Shown here one piece after another: positions 13,572 through 22,746 of a stretch of 64,000 nt of DNA. A model generated the notes under the pieces. That model saw nothing but the letters and a program-made list of their open reading frames with translations, was not told where the DNA came from and made no database searches. This stretch comes from Azospirillum canadense (GTDB lineage Bacteria; Pseudomonadota; Alphaproteobacteria; Azospirillales; Azospirillaceae): positions 1,339,001 to 1,403,000 of the forward strand of contig NZ_JAOQNG010000001.1 in the NCBI RefSeq assembly GCF_025961225.1. The letters run 5' to 3'. The translations under genes and the position numbers were made by a program. Positions within the stretch are counted from its first letter, which is position 1; each line of letters begins with the position of its first letter.

Positions 13572-14345
13572 ATGCTGCTCGCCATTGATGCCGGCAACAC
13601 CAACGTGGTGTTCGCGATTTACGACGGCGACGAACAGCGCGGCATCTGGCGGACGGCCACCGACCAGAAGCGCACGGCCGACGAATACATGGTTTGGCTG
13701 ACGCACCTCATGGCTCTGAAGGGGCTGCGTCCGGTGGACATTCAGCACGCGATCATCGCGAGCGTGGTTCCCGGTGCCACCTTCAACCTCAAGCGCCTGA
13801 CGAAGGACCATTTCGGCTGCGATCCGCTGGTCGTCGGCCAGCCGGGTGTCGACCTCGGCACCAAGGCGCTGGTCGATAAGCCCGAGGAGGTCGGGGCCGA
13901 CCGCTTGGTGAACACCGTGGCGGCGGCCGCCACCTACAAGACGCCGCTGATCGTCATCGATTTCGGCACGGCGACGACCTTTGACGTGGTCGACCGGGAC
14001 GGCAACTACCGTGGCGGCGTGATCGCGCCGGGGCTGAACCTGTCGCTCGAGGCGCTCCAGATGGCGGCGAGCAAGCTTCCGAGGGTCGAAATCCAGCAGC
14101 CGGGCCACATCATCGGCAAGAACACCATCGAGTGCATGCAGTCGGGCATCTTCTGGGGTTATGTCGGCTTGATCGAAGGTTTGGTCGCGCGCATCCGCGC
14201 GGAGTACGGCGAGCCGATGACCGTCGTTGCCACCGGCGGGCTGGGTGTGCTTTTTGCGAAGGCCACCCATGTAATCGAACACACCGACGGCGAATTGACG
14301 CTGCGCGGCCTCCTCCAGATCCACAAGCGCAACACGGCCCAATGA
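13572..14345 (+). CDS. coaX: Type III pantothenate kinase
   Basis: Phosphorylates pantothenate in the first step of coenzyme A synthesis. The ATG at 13572 directly follows the birA stop and yields 257 residues, the family length. Signatures are the N-terminal phosphate loop DAGNTN (residues 6-11), EEVGADRLVN in the middle, and IDFGTATTFDVV in the second ASKHA half. Type III enzymes are not inhibited by CoA and depend on a monovalent cation (family knowledge). The stop overlaps the next start by 4 nt. Confidence 0.95.
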   Translation: MLLAIDAGNTNVVFAIYDGDEQRGIWRTATDQKRTADEYMVWLTHLMALKGLRPVDIQHAIIASVVPGATFNLKRLTKDHFGCDPLVVGQPGVDLGTKALVDKPEEVGADRLVNTVAAAATYKTPLIVIDFGTATTFDVVDRDGNYRGGVIAPGLNLSLEALQMAASKLPRVEIQQPGHIIGKNTIECMQSGIFWGYVGLIEGLVARIRAEYGEPMTVVATGGLGVLFAKATHVIEHTDGELTLRGLLQIHKRNTAQ

Positions 14346-16060
14346 CCCACACCCACCCCGCTCAGCCCGCCCTCACGGATGCGGGGGAGGGCGATCCGTT
14401 CGCTCCCGAGAACGACGCCCTGTATTTCCTGCCGCTGGGCGGATCGGGCGAAATCGGCATGAACCTCAACCTCTACGGCCATCGCGGCAAGTGGTTGATG
14501 GTCGATCTCGGGATCAGCTTCGCCGACGACACCATGCCGGGCCTGGACGTGATCATGCCGGACCCGGCCTTCATCGCGGAACGCAAGGACGACCTGGTCG
14601 GCCTCGTGCTGACGCACGCGCATGAGGATCACCTCGGCGCCGTCCAGTACCTGTGGCCGGACCTCCGCTGCCCGGTCTATTGCACGCCCTTCACCGCCGC
14701 TGTGTTGCGGGCGAAACTGCACGAGCGCGGGCTGGCGACGACGGTTCCGATCCACGAGGTCCCGCTCGGCGGCACCATTGAGGTTGGTCCGTTCTCGGTC
14801 GAATATGTCGCGATGACGCACTCGATCCCCGAGCCGAACGCGCTGGCCATCCGCACCGCGGCCGGGACGATCCTGCACACGGGCGACTGGAAGCTCGATC
14901 CGGAACCGCTCATCGGCCGCACCGCCGACGAGGATCGCCTCCGTCAGATCGGCGACGACGGGGTTCTGGCCCTCATCGGCGACAGCACCAACGCGCTCGT
15001 TCCCGGCAGCTCCGGGTCGGAGGCCGGCGTCCGCACGGCGTTGACCGAGGTGATCGGGCAGCACCCGACCGTCCGCGTCGCGGTCAGTTGCTTCGCCACC
15101 AACGTTGCCCGGCTGGAAAGCATCGCCCGCGCGGCGGCCGCTCACGGCCGTCATGTGGCGCTGGTCGGCCGCTCGCTCTGGCGCATCAACGAGGCGGCAC
15201 GGTCCAACGGCTATTTGGCGGACCTTCCGCCCTTCCTGACCGAGCATGACGCCGGCTATCTCCCGCGCGAGAAGCTGGTGCTGATCTGCACCGGGAGCCA
15301 GGGGGAGCCACGGTCGGCCCTGGCACGCATCGCGTCCGACGACCATCCGCAGGTGTCGCTCCAGCGAGGAGACGTGGTGGTGTTCTCCTCGCGCGAGATC
15401 CCCGGGAACGAGCGCGCCATCGGCCGGATGCAGAACCAGCTGGTCTCGCAGGGCATCCAGGTGATCACCGCCGATGACGCGCCGGTCCATGTGTCCGGCC
15501 ACCCTGCGCAGGACGAGCTTGTGCGTATGTACCAGTGGGTCCGCCCGCGCGTTGCGGTGCCGGTCCACGGCGAACAGCGCCACCAGCAGGAGCACGGCCG
15601 GATCGCGCTCGGCTGCCAGGTGCCCGAGGCCCTGATTCCCTCGAACGGCGATTTGATCCGGCTGGGCCCGGGCGGCCCCGCACGGGTCGTTGCCCAGGTG
15701 CGGACCGGCCGGCGCGCCCTGGACGGAAAGCGGCTGGTGCCGCTGGACACCGGGCTGATGCGGGCCCGTCATCGGATGGTCCACAACGGCGCCGCCGTCG
15801 TCACGTTGGTGATGAACGGCAAAGGCGAGCTGATCACCGCACCCCAGGTCGCGGTCATGGGGCTGGTCGACGACGCGAGCGACCGGGATCTGCTTCTGGA
15901 CGTCGTGGACGCCGTGCGCGAGGCCGTGGCGGAAATGCCGAAGGCGGCGCGTATGGACGATGAGCAGGTGCGCAACGCCGCACGCATCTCCGTGCGCCGC
16001 TCCTTCAATGCGACGCATGGCAAGAAGCCGGTAACGGACGTGCACTTGGTCCGTGTATAA
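14342..16060 (+). CDS. rnj: Ribonuclease J (metallo-beta-lactamase / beta-CASP)
   Basis: RNase with endonuclease and 5'-3' exonuclease activity in RNA processing and decay. The 572-residue protein has the metal-binding motif HAHEDH at residues 92-97, the downstream MTHSIPE and HTGDWK motifs, the beta-CASP insert with GNERAIGRMQNQL, and the VHVSGHPAQDEL and VPVHGE motifs, followed by a C-terminal domain. The ATG overlaps the coaX stop. Length and motif order match alphaproteobacterial RNase J. Confidence 0.94.
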   Translation: MTHTHPAQPALTDAGEGDPFAPENDALYFLPLGGSGEIGMNLNLYGHRGKWLMVDLGISFADDTMPGLDVIMPDPAFIAERKDDLVGLVLTHAHEDHLGAVQYLWPDLRCPVYCTPFTAAVLRAKLHERGLATTVPIHEVPLGGTIEVGPFSVEYVAMTHSIPEPNALAIRTAAGTILHTGDWKLDPEPLIGRTADEDRLRQIGDDGVLALIGDSTNALVPGSSGSEAGVRTALTEVIGQHPTVRVAVSCFATNVARLESIARAAAAHGRHVALVGRSLWRINEAARSNGYLADLPPFLTEHDAGYLPREKLVLICTGSQGEPRSALARIASDDHPQVSLQRGDVVVFSSREIPGNERAIGRMQNQLVSQGIQVITADDAPVHVSGHPAQDELVRMYQWVRPRVAVPVHGEQRHQQEHGRIALGCQVPEALIPSNGDLIRLGPGGPARVVAQVRTGRRALDGKRLVPLDTGLMRARHRMVHNGAAVVTLVMNGKGELITAPQVAVMGLVDDASDRDLLLDVVDAVREAVAEMPKAARMDDEQVRNAARISVRRSFNATHGKKPVTDVHLVRV

Positions 16061-16105
16061 GCGGTTTCGATTGTTCGTGCAGTTGTGGGATTTTCGGGGG
16101 GAACC

Positions 16106-16510
16106 ATGATCGGGAAGTTGAACCACGTCGCCATCGTCGTGCCGGACCTGCCGGCGGCCACGGCGCTGTACCGGGACACTCTGGGCGCGGCTGTGTCGCA
16201 ACCGGTGGACCTGCCGCCGCATGGCGTTACCGTCGTCTTCGTCACCCTGCCCAACACGAAGATCGAACTGCTGCACCCCTTCGGCGAAAAGTCGCCGATC
16301 GCCGGCTTCCTGGAGAAGAACCCGTCGGGCGGCATCCACCACATCTGTTATGAGGTGGAGGACATCCTCGCGGCGCGCGATCGGCTGAAGGCGCAGGGCG
16401 CCCGCGTGCTGGGCGACGGCGAACCGAAAATCGGCGCCCACGACAAGCCGGTGCTGTTCCTCCACCCGAAAGACTTCGTCGGGACGCTGGTCGAGCTGGA
16501 GCAGGCGTAA
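16106..16510 (+). CDS. mce: Methylmalonyl-CoA epimerase
   Basis: Interconverts (R)- and (S)-methylmalonyl-CoA in propionate metabolism. It is a two-repeat glyoxalase/VOC-fold protein of 134 residues when started at ATG 16106, which follows a GGGGGGAA Shine-Dalgarno run. Visible metal ligands are His7 (KLNHVAIVV), a His in GGIHHICYEV and the Glu near the C-terminus (GTLVELEQA). An in-frame start seven codons earlier has no ribosome-binding site. It lies 45 nt after rnj and is followed by a DUF1467 gene, an arrangement usual in this class. Confidence 0.93.
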   Translation: MIGKLNHVAIVVPDLPAATALYRDTLGAAVSQPVDLPPHGVTVVFVTLPNTKIELLHPFGEKSPIAGFLEKNPSGGIHHICYEVEDILAARDRLKAQGARVLGDGEPKIGAHDKPVLFLHPKDFVGTLVELEQA

Positions 16511-16528
16511 TCATCGGGGGAGGGTGCG

Positions 16529-16777
16529 ATGGGCTGGGTGACCGGGGTTTCGGTCTATGTGGTCGTCTGGTGGGTGGTGCTGTTCGCGGTCCTGCCTTGG
16601 GGTGTCCGCACGCCGGACGCGCCGGAGCCTGGCATGGCCGACAGCGCGCCCGTGCGCCCACGCATCCTCCTGAAATTCGCGGTGACGTCTCTGGTCGCCG
16701 GGATCGTCTGGCTCGGCATCTACGGGCTGGTCGTGTCCGACCTGATTTCCTTCCGCGAGATGGCGAAGTCGCTGTAA
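16529..16777 (+). CDS. DUF1467 family small membrane protein
   Basis: The 82-residue product has two hydrophobic segments (residues 4-24 and 50-70) joined by a proline-rich loop (WGVRTPDAPEPGMADSAPVRP). Its size, pattern and position directly after mce match the DUF1467 family of alphaproteobacteria. No function is established that I know of. GGGGGAGGG precedes the ATG. It is probably in one transcription unit with mce. Confidence 0.82.
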   Translation: MGWVTGVSVYVVVWWVVLFAVLPWGVRTPDAPEPGMADSAPVRPRILLKFAVTSLVAGIVWLGIYGLVVSDLISFREMAKSL

Positions 16778-16795
16778 GACCAGGGAGCGGCGCTC

Positions 16796-17395
16796 GTGAG
16801 CTTGACCTATTGTGAAGCCGCGCCGGGCCACCCGACGCACGCGCCCTATCACGACGGCGAGTATGGCTTTCCGAGCGGTGACGACCGTGTCCTGTTCGAA
16901 CGGTTCGTGCTGGAGATCAATCAGGCCGGGCTGTCCTGGCTGACCATCCTGAAAAAGCGCGACGCCTTCCGCGTGGCTTTCGACGGCTTCGATGTCGATC
17001 GGGTGGCCGCCTACACCGACGACGACCGCGCGCGCTTGATGGCCGATGCGGGCATCATCCGCAACCGTCTGAAGATTGACGCCGTCATCGAGAACGCGCG
17101 CCGCATCGTCGCGTTGCGTGCGGACCACGGTTCCTTTGACGCTTGGCTGCGCGCTCACCACCCGCTGTCCAAGGCGGAGTGGATCAAGCTGTTCAAGCGC
17201 AGCTTCCGTTTCACCGGTGGGGAGATCGTCGGCGAATTCCTGATGAGCCTCGGCTATCTGCCCGGGGCGCATCACGCCGGCTGTCCGGTCTGGACCCGAG
17301 TCGCGGCCCTGGATCCTCCCTGGATGGCCGCGGTGCGCCAGGGGTTCGCAGGTTACGACGCCCAATCGTTGAGCAATTCCTTGCCTTCGCCGTAA
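16796..17395 (+). CDS. tag: DNA-3-methyladenine glycosylase I
   Basis: Base-excision repair enzyme removing 3-methyladenine from alkylated DNA. The 199-residue product starts at GTG 16796 behind AGGGAGCGG. It matches the Tag family: C6 and H19 (YHDGEYG) as N-terminal zinc ligands, EINQAGLSWLTILKKR with the catalytic glutamate, DAGIIRNRLKI, and C-terminal GAHHAGC supplying the second His/Cys pair. Closest in layout to E. coli Tag (187 aa). It ends the run of closely spaced plus-strand genes. Confidence 0.92.
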   Translation: MSLTYCEAAPGHPTHAPYHDGEYGFPSGDDRVLFERFVLEINQAGLSWLTILKKRDAFRVAFDGFDVDRVAAYTDDDRARLMADAGIIRNRLKIDAVIENARRIVALRADHGSFDAWLRAHHPLSKAEWIKLFKRSFRFTGGEIVGEFLMSLGYLPGAHHAGCPVWTRVAALDPPWMAAVRQGFAGYDAQSLSNSLPSP

Positions 17396-17821
17396 TCAAG
17401 CGCCCAACGCTTGTGCGGAATGATGGAATTATTGCGCAGAGACTTTGGTTACCCCGCAATCTGTCTTGTCAGGCCGGTAAGACAGGTTCACTCTACTTAG
17501 CGTGATGAGAGGGTTTCTTCCCTCTTTTCCGACGCCTGGTGGCGATTCCTCCCTAACCTCGGGCCGCGCCGCGTTTGCCGCGCGGTCCTTTTTTATGCGC
17601 GTTTGGCGGGACGGGTGCGATCGACCGTTTCTCTCGTGCGCCGGGCCATCTTTCTTCCCCGGTAGAGAATGAGTTAACGCTTCGCGGGGTAATGTTGTAT
17701 CAAATTCCGGTGGCCGCTCCAGGCGATTGCCCGTGGCGCGCCGGTCCTATCGGAGAACCAGGCTTGGCGGCGCCCGAAGGACTCGGGCTTCCGAAGCGAG
17801 TGAAGTGGTGTCGAGGCATCG
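17396..17821 (+). other. Gene-free, hairpin-rich stretch; candidate small RNA or long 3' UTR
   Basis: There is no credible protein gene in these 426 bases. The first half is visibly lower in GC than the flanks. It holds a 7-bp hairpin (arms CTGTCTT at 17461-17467 and AAGACAG at 17479-17485), a 6-bp hairpin (AGAGGG at 17508-17513, CCCTCT at 17520-17525), and a strong terminator ending at 17594. The terminator lies 166 nt beyond the tag stop, so the transcript in between could be a 3' UTR or a separate RNA. I found no confident promoter and could not match it to 6S, SRP or other known RNAs. Confidence 0.5.
17561..17594 (+). terminator. Rho-independent terminator
   Basis: Stem arms GGGCCGCGC (17561-17569) and GCGCGGTCC (17580-17588) pair over 9 bp with one G-U and a 10-nt loop. 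Six T residues follow at 17589-17594. It would end transcription from the tag side or from a small RNA gene located just upstream. Confidence 0.8.
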
Positions 17822-18715
17822 ATGGCCGCCAATGACAGCGATAAGGTCGAACAGTTCGCGGCCGTCTTGTTGACCGAGATGCTGGAGCGCACTCGGAAGA
17901 ACATGGAGCTTCTGTCGCCCGAGGAGCAGCCGAGTTCAAGGCTTCCCTTCGCGCTGACTCCCAGCTTCCGCGAACTCTATGCGGAATTGGTGCGGGTCGG
18001 CATTTTTCCGGTTGTGATCAGCCGGCGGCCGGTGCGCGCCATCGTCGGCGACGTGGATTGGCGGCGGGAAGGGCGCGAGTACCTGCTGACGGTGCTCGAC
18101 GATCGGTCCAACGCGGTCTTCACGGCGTGGGACTACGCGTGGGACGCTCTTTGGGACGAGCGCAAGGTCAGCGCGGAGTCCATCCATGGGGCACAGTCGG
18201 GGAAGGAGAAGAAGGGCTTCTTCGCAAGCCTGTTCGGCCGCCGGGGCGCGGCGAAGCCCGATGCCAGGACGGTCGACGAAGACCACCACGGCGACGTGAT
18301 GGCCGGACTTCACACCATGCTGACCGAACTGGCGGACCGCCGCGGCTATCTGCCGCTGTTCCACGACGACGTGAAGGTGCTGAAGGGCCTGATGCGCGTC
18401 AAGCCGGCGCGCCTGCTCAAGGCTTGGAAGGAGATCAACCAGTACCACCAGCAGGAATTCTACATGACCGGGCAAGACCAAGCGAAGCCGGGGGTGACCT
18501 CGGACTGCCTGCAGAAATGGCACTACAACCTGCCGGATCGAATCGGGGAGTTCCTGGTGCTGAAGGCGGCGGTGGACCTGGAGTTCGTGAACAAGCCTTT
18601 CATCGCCAAATACATCCGCCAGTCCGCACGGACCCAGGAAGAGGCGGAGAAGGGCATGCCCTACCTCTCCATCTACTGCAAGACCATGCCACACGCCCCG
18701 GTCACGCAGTCCTGA
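17822..18715 (+). CDS. Conserved-looking hypothetical cytoplasmic protein
   Basis: I do not recognise this 297-residue protein. It has no signal peptide or membrane helix. A mixed, charged N-terminal part with aromatic clusters (WDYAWDALWDERK near residue 105) is followed by a basic, glycine-rich linker around residues 120-145 (KEKKGFFASLFGRRG) and a helical C-terminal half (VLKGLMRVKPARLLKAWKEI, KWHYNLPDRIGEFLVLKAAV). Codon use and GC match the neighbours, so I take it as real. The ATG has only a weak GAGG upstream. It is followed by a small exported protein after 8 nt, so the two may be co-transcribed. Confidence 0.8.
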   Translation: MAANDSDKVEQFAAVLLTEMLERTRKNMELLSPEEQPSSRLPFALTPSFRELYAELVRVGIFPVVISRRPVRAIVGDVDWRREGREYLLTVLDDRSNAVFTAWDYAWDALWDERKVSAESIHGAQSGKEKKGFFASLFGRRGAAKPDARTVDEDHHGDVMAGLHTMLTELADRRGYLPLFHDDVKVLKGLMRVKPARLLKAWKEINQYHQQEFYMTGQDQAKPGVTSDCLQKWHYNLPDRIGEFLVLKAAVDLEFVNKPFIAKYIRQSARTQEEAEKGMPYLSIYCKTMPHAPVTQS

Positions 18716-18723
18716 GGCCGTCC

Positions 18724-19146
18724 ATGCGCATTGCCATTGCCGTCGCCGTCGCCGCTTCCCCGCTGATCCTCCTGGCCGGCTTCTCCGGCACCGCGGCGGC
18801 GCAGCCGGTCGACTTGTCTGTCTGCCAATACCTGACGGCGCACCGACCGGCGCCGGACGTGGAGTACACCCCCGGCGTGGATGTGAAGGGCCGGCCCGTG
18901 GCGCCCGCCGACCTGCCGGGCTCCGCCGGAACCGCGCCCGCGGCGGAGCGGTTCGACTTTCCGCTGACCATCGACTTCCTGCGCCGCTCCGGCGTCCGGG
19001 TTCCGCCCGGGGCCGCGGCGAAGGTGCCGGGCACGGGGGAGATCGGCGTTCTGACGCTCTACGGCAACCGCTTGTACTTCAACGGCCAACCGCTCGGCGG
19101 TGCGACCGAGGCCGAACTTTACGCCTATTGCCGCACGGTGAAGTGA
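18724..19146 (+). CDS. Hypothetical exported protein
   Basis: The 140-residue product starts at ATG 18724, 8 nt after the previous stop. It begins with a classical Sec signal peptide (MRIAIAVAVAASPLILLAGF, cleavage near TAAAQ at 23-27). The mature part has two cysteines, C34 and one four residues from the C-terminus, which could form a disulfide. I do not recognise a family. The central segment (FDFPLTIDFLRRSGVRVPPGA) and the C-terminal LTLYGNRLYFNGQPL suggest a small beta-rich periplasmic protein. Confidence 0.72.
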   Translation: MRIAIAVAVAASPLILLAGFSGTAAAQPVDLSVCQYLTAHRPAPDVEYTPGVDVKGRPVAPADLPGSAGTAPAAERFDFPLTIDFLRRSGVRVPPGAAAKVPGTGEIGVLTLYGNRLYFNGQPLGGATEAELYAYCRTVK

Positions 19147-19270
19147 CGCCCCCGCCCTCCGTCCGGCTCTGTGACGATGGACTTTCCCGCCCGTCCTTCC
19201 TAAAGTCCCTGTCCCCAATGGCGGCCCCGCGACCGGCGGGTCCGGACACACCGAGACCGAGAGCAAAGCC

Positions 19271-20584
19271 ATGCGGCTGTCCACCTTCTTCATGCCGACC
19301 CTCAAGGAGACCCCGACCGAGGCGCAGATCGTCTCGCACCGCCTGATGCTGCGCGCGGGCATGATCCGGCAGACCAGCGCCGGCATCTACGCTTGGCTGC
19401 CGCTGGGCCACCGGGTGCTGAAGAAGATCGAGCAGATCGTGCGGGAGGAGCAGGACGCCGCCGGCGCGCAGGAACTGCTGATGCCGACGATCCAGTCGGC
19501 GGAGTTGTGGAAGGAAAGCGGCCGCTACGACGACTACGGCAAGGAGATGCTGCGCATCACCGACCGTCACGACCGCGAGATGCTGTTCGGCCCCACGAAC
19601 GAGGAGATGATCACCGACATCTTCCGCGCCTTCGTGCGGAGCTACCGCCAGCTGCCGCTGAACCTCTACCACATCCAGTGGAAGTTCCGGGACGAGATCC
19701 GGCCCCGCTTCGGCGTGATGCGTGGCCGCGAGTTCCTGATGAAGGACGCCTATTCCTTCGACATCGACCCGGCCAGCGCCCGGCGCTCGTACCAGAAGAT
19801 GTTCCTGGCCTACCTGCGCACCTTCGCCCGCATGGGGCTGAAGGCCATCCCGATGCGCGCCGACACCGGCCCCATCGGCGGCGACCTCAGCCACGAGTTC
19901 ATCATCCTGGCCGAGACCGGCGAGAGCGGCGTCTTCTGCCACAAGGACTGGCTGACCTTGGACGTGCTGCAGAACGCGCCGGGCTTCGACGAGGACCTGC
20001 AGCCCTTCTTCGACCAGTACACCTCGATCTACGCAGCGACCGACGAGAAGCACGAGCCCGGCAACTGCCCGGTGCCGGAGAGCGACCTCGTGTCGGCCCG
20101 CGGCATCGAGGTCGGTCACATCTTCAACTTCGGCACCAAATACTCCAAGCCGATGAACGCCGTTGTCGCCGGCCCGAACGGCGAGCCGGTGCCGGTCGAA
20201 ATGGGGTCCTACGGCATCGGCGTGTCGCGCCTGATGGGCGCCATCATCGAGGCCAGCCACGACGACAACGGCATCATCTGGCCCGACTCGGTGGCCCCCT
20301 TCAACGTCGGCCTGATCAACCTGAAGGTCGGCGATGCCGAAACCGACCGGGTCTGCCAGGAGCTGTACTTCAAGCTGCGCGCCAACGGCCTCGACGTGCT
20401 CTACGACGACCGCGACGAGCGGCCGGGCGTGAAGTTCGCCGACATGGACCTGATCGGCGTGCCGTGGCAGCTCGTCGTCGGCCCGCGCGGCCTGAAGAGC
20501 GGCGTGGTCGAGCTGAAGCGCCGCGCCACCGGCGAAAAGCAGGAGCTGTCGGTGGAGAGCGCGCTGGAGAAGCTGACGAAGTAA
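19271..20584 (+). CDS. proS: Prolyl-tRNA synthetase (short, alphaproteobacterial type)
   Basis: Class II synthetase charging tRNA-Pro. The 437-residue protein has motif 1 near residue 60, motif 2 ([20 protein letters not shown]) near residue 150, motif 3 ([10 protein letters not shown]) near residue 320, and a C-terminal anticodon-binding domain. The editing insertion domain of the 570-residue E. coli enzyme is absent, as is typical of alphaproteobacteria. The ATG lacks a strong Shine-Dalgarno (only GAGAGC). It precedes lolC-lolD in the usual alphaproteobacterial order, separated by a terminator-like hairpin. Confidence 0.97.
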   Translation: MRLSTFFMPTLKETPTEAQIVSHRLMLRAGMIRQTSAGIYAWLPLGHRVLKKIEQIVREEQDAAGAQELLMPTIQSAELWKESGRYDDYGKEMLRITDRHDREMLFGPTNEEMITDIFRAFVRSYRQLPLNLYHIQWKFRDEIRPRFGVMRGREFLMKDAYSFDIDPASARRSYQKMFLAYLRTFARMGLKAIPMRADTGPIGGDLSHEFIILAETGESGVFCHKDWLTLDVLQNAPGFDEDLQPFFDQYTSIYAATDEKHEPGNCPVPESDLVSARGIEVGHIFNFGTKYSKPMNAVVAGPNGEPVPVEMGSYGIGVSRLMGAIIEASHDDNGIIWPDSVAPFNVGLINLKVGDAETDRVCQELYFKLRANGLDVLYDDRDERPGVKFADMDLIGVPWQLVVGPRGLKSGVVELKRRATGEKQELSVESALEKLTK

Positions 20585-20601
20585 GACTGCCGCGCAGGGC
20601 A

Positions 20602-20626
20602 GGGCACCTTCGCAGCGTGCCCTTTT
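20602..20626 (+). terminator. Intrinsic terminator after proS
   Basis: Stem GGGCAC (20602-20607) and GTGCCC (20617-20622) with a 9-nt loop, followed by TTTT (20623-20626). It lies 18 nt after the proS stop and 90 nt before lolC. The short U-run suggests partial termination. Confidence 0.6.
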
Positions 20627-20716
20627 CCTGCCACGGTTAAGTCCTTATGTTGCGGGGCGGCGGGCGACGGCTCGCCGCCCTTTTCGTTGCTGGGCTCTCC
20701 CAGTCCGAGGACATTC

Positions 20717-21964
20717 ATGATTTTCTCCGCCTTCGAACGCATGGTCGCGATGCGCTATCTGCGGGCGCGCCGCCAGGAAGGGTTCATCTCGGTCATCGCC
20801 GGATTCTCGCTGCTGGGCATCGCGCTCGGCGTGGCGACGCTGATCATCGTCATGTCGGTGATGAACGGGTTCCGGGCGGAGCTGCTGGGCCGCGTGCTGG
20901 GCCTGAACGGGCACCTCAACGTCTACAACGTGCGCGGCGGACCGCTGCCCGACTACGACCCGCTGACGCAAAAGCTGCGCAGCCTGCCGGGCGTCATCAA
21001 CGTGACGCCGACGGTGGAGGGGCAGGCGCTCGTCTCCGTGCGCGGGGTAGCGTCCGGCGCTGTGGTGCGCGGCGTGCCGCCAGAGGATTTCCGGGTGCGC
21101 CCGACGCTGGCCCGCAACATCGTGCGCGGCACCGTTGACGCCTTCGGGGAGGACAACATCGCCATCGGCGCGCGCATGGCGCAGCGGCTCGGCCTGTCGG
21201 TCGGCGACCAGCTGACGCTGATCGCGCCGCAGGGCAACGTGACCGCCTTCGGCACTGTGCCGCGCATGCGCGCCTTCACCATCGGCGCGGTGTTCGACGT
21301 CGGCATGTTCGAATACGACAACAGCTTCATCTTCCTGCCCCTGCCGGAGGCGCAGACCTTCTTCCGCACCGGGGAGGCGGTGACCTCGCTGGAGGTGTTC
21401 GTCAGCGACCCCACCCAGATCCGCGCTGCCCGCGACGCCATCCAGGCGGCGGTCGCCGGAATCGGCCGCGTGGTGGACTGGCAGCAGTCGAACGCCAGCT
21501 TCTTCACCGCACTCCAGGTCGAACGGAACGTGATGTTCCTGATCCTGTCGCTGATCATCATGGTCGCGGCCTTCAACATCATCTCCAGCCTGATCATGCT
21601 GGTGAAGGACAAGGGGCGCGACATCGCGATCCTGCGCACCATGGGCGCCACGCGCGGCATGATCATGCGCATCTTCTTCCTGTCCGGCGCCTCGGTCGGC
21701 GTCACGGGGACGATCCTGGGGCTGATCCTCGGCGTGTCCTTCGCGCTGAACATCGAGACCATCCGCCAAGCCATCCAGGGGCTGACCGGCACCAACCTGT
21801 TCAACGCCGAGATCTACTTCCTCTCGCAGCTGCCGGCGAAGATCGACTGGTCGGAGGTCATCCAGGTGGCGGTGATGGCGCTGGGCCTGTCCTTCGCCGC
21901 CACGATCTACCCGTCCTGGCGCGCCGCGCGCCTCGATCCGGTGGAGGCCCTGCGCTATGAGTGA
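20717..21964 (+). CDS. lolC: Lipoprotein-releasing ABC transporter permease LolC/LolE type
   Basis: Inner-membrane subunit of the Lol complex, which extracts outer-membrane lipoproteins. The 415-residue product from ATG 20717 ([20 protein letters not shown]) shows the family N-terminus, one membrane helix near residues 25-48, a large periplasmic domain, and three C-terminal helices (ending [10 protein letters not shown]). An in-frame start ten codons upstream has no family support. Only one permease gene is present here, so it probably acts as a homodimer with LolD. The stop overlaps lolD by 8 nt. Confidence 0.94.
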   Translation: MIFSAFERMVAMRYLRARRQEGFISVIAGFSLLGIALGVATLIIVMSVMNGFRAELLGRVLGLNGHLNVYNVRGGPLPDYDPLTQKLRSLPGVINVTPTVEGQALVSVRGVASGAVVRGVPPEDFRVRPTLARNIVRGTVDAFGEDNIAIGARMAQRLGLSVGDQLTLIAPQGNVTAFGTVPRMRAFTIGAVFDVGMFEYDNSFIFLPLPEAQTFFRTGEAVTSLEVFVSDPTQIRAARDAIQAAVAGIGRVVDWQQSNASFFTALQVERNVMFLILSLIIMVAAFNIISSLIMLVKDKGRDIAILRTMGATRGMIMRIFFLSGASVGVTGTILGLILGVSFALNIETIRQAIQGLTGTNLFNAEIYFLSQLPAKIDWSEVIQVAVMALGLSFAATIYPSWRAARLDPVEALRYE

Positions 21965-22682
21965 GCCCATGCTGGAACTGTCGGGGATCGTCCGCACCTT
22001 CGAACAGGCGGGCACGGAGCTTCAGGTGCTGCGCGGCGCGGAACTGACCGTGCGGGCCGGCGAACTGGTCGCGCTGGTTGGCCCGTCCGGGGCGGGCAAG
22101 TCCACCTTGCTGCACATCGCTGGCCTGCTGGAGCGCCCCACCGCGGGGACCGTGCGCATCGCCGGGACGGACGTGTCCAGGCTGGACGACGGCAAGCGCA
22201 CGGAGGTGCGGCGCCGCTCCATCGGGTTCGTCTACCAGTTCCACCACCTGCTGCCGGAGTTCTCCGCGCTGGAGAACATCGTGCTGCCGCAGATGATCAA
22301 CCGTGTGCCGAAGCGCACCGCCAAGGCGCGTGCCATGGAGCTGTTGCGCATGGTCGGGCTGGAGCCGCGCGCCAGCCACCGGCCCGCCCGCCTGTCGGGC
22401 GGCGAGCAGCAGCGCGTCGCCATCGCCCGCGCCCTGGCCAACGCTCCCAGCCTGCTGATCGCCGACGAGCCGACGGGCAACCTCGACCCGCACACGGCGG
22501 ACGGGGTGTTCGCCATGCTGACGGCCATCGTCCGGCAAGCCCGCGTCGGCGCGCTGATCGCGACGCACAACCTGGACTTGGCCCAGCGCATGGACCGGGT
22601 GCTGGAAATGCGCGACGGCCTGCTGGTGGAGCACACGCTAGCCCCGGCTTTCCCTGAAGGGGCCGACCCCGCGCATTTGTGA
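21957..22682 (+). CDS. lolD: Lipoprotein-releasing system ATP-binding protein LolD
   Basis: ATPase of the Lol lipoprotein-release transporter. The 241-residue product has Walker [10 protein letters not shown] at residues 42-50, a Q-loop ([18 protein letters not shown]), the ABC signature [15 protein letters not shown], Walker [13 protein letters not shown] and the H-loop ATHNLDL. The pattern is that of the MacB/LolD subfamily. It is translationally coupled to lolC. An internal ATG at 21969 is an alternative start. Confidence 0.95.
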   Translation: MSEPMLELSGIVRTFEQAGTELQVLRGAELTVRAGELVALVGPSGAGKSTLLHIAGLLERPTAGTVRIAGTDVSRLDDGKRTEVRRRSIGFVYQFHHLLPEFSALENIVLPQMINRVPKRTAKARAMELLRMVGLEPRASHRPARLSGGEQQRVAIARALANAPSLLIADEPTGNLDPHTADGVFAMLTAIVRQARVGALIATHNLDLAQRMDRVLEMRDGLLVEHTLAPAFPEGADPAHL

Positions 22683-22746
22683 ACGGACGGGTGGTTGTCA
22701 GTCTTCGATTCGGCCGCCACACTCCTGGCAAACCAACGGGAGGGTG

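Noticed and set aside
17531..17545. GCCTGGTGGCGATTC resembling the start of a 5S rRNA or the end of 6S RNA
   Set aside because: The similarity is about 12 bases only. The pairing partners needed for either RNA are not found around it.
17575..17835. An 86-codon frame over the terminator before the 297-residue gene
   Set aside because: It starts inside the terminator hairpin, has no ribosome-binding site and no recognisable features.
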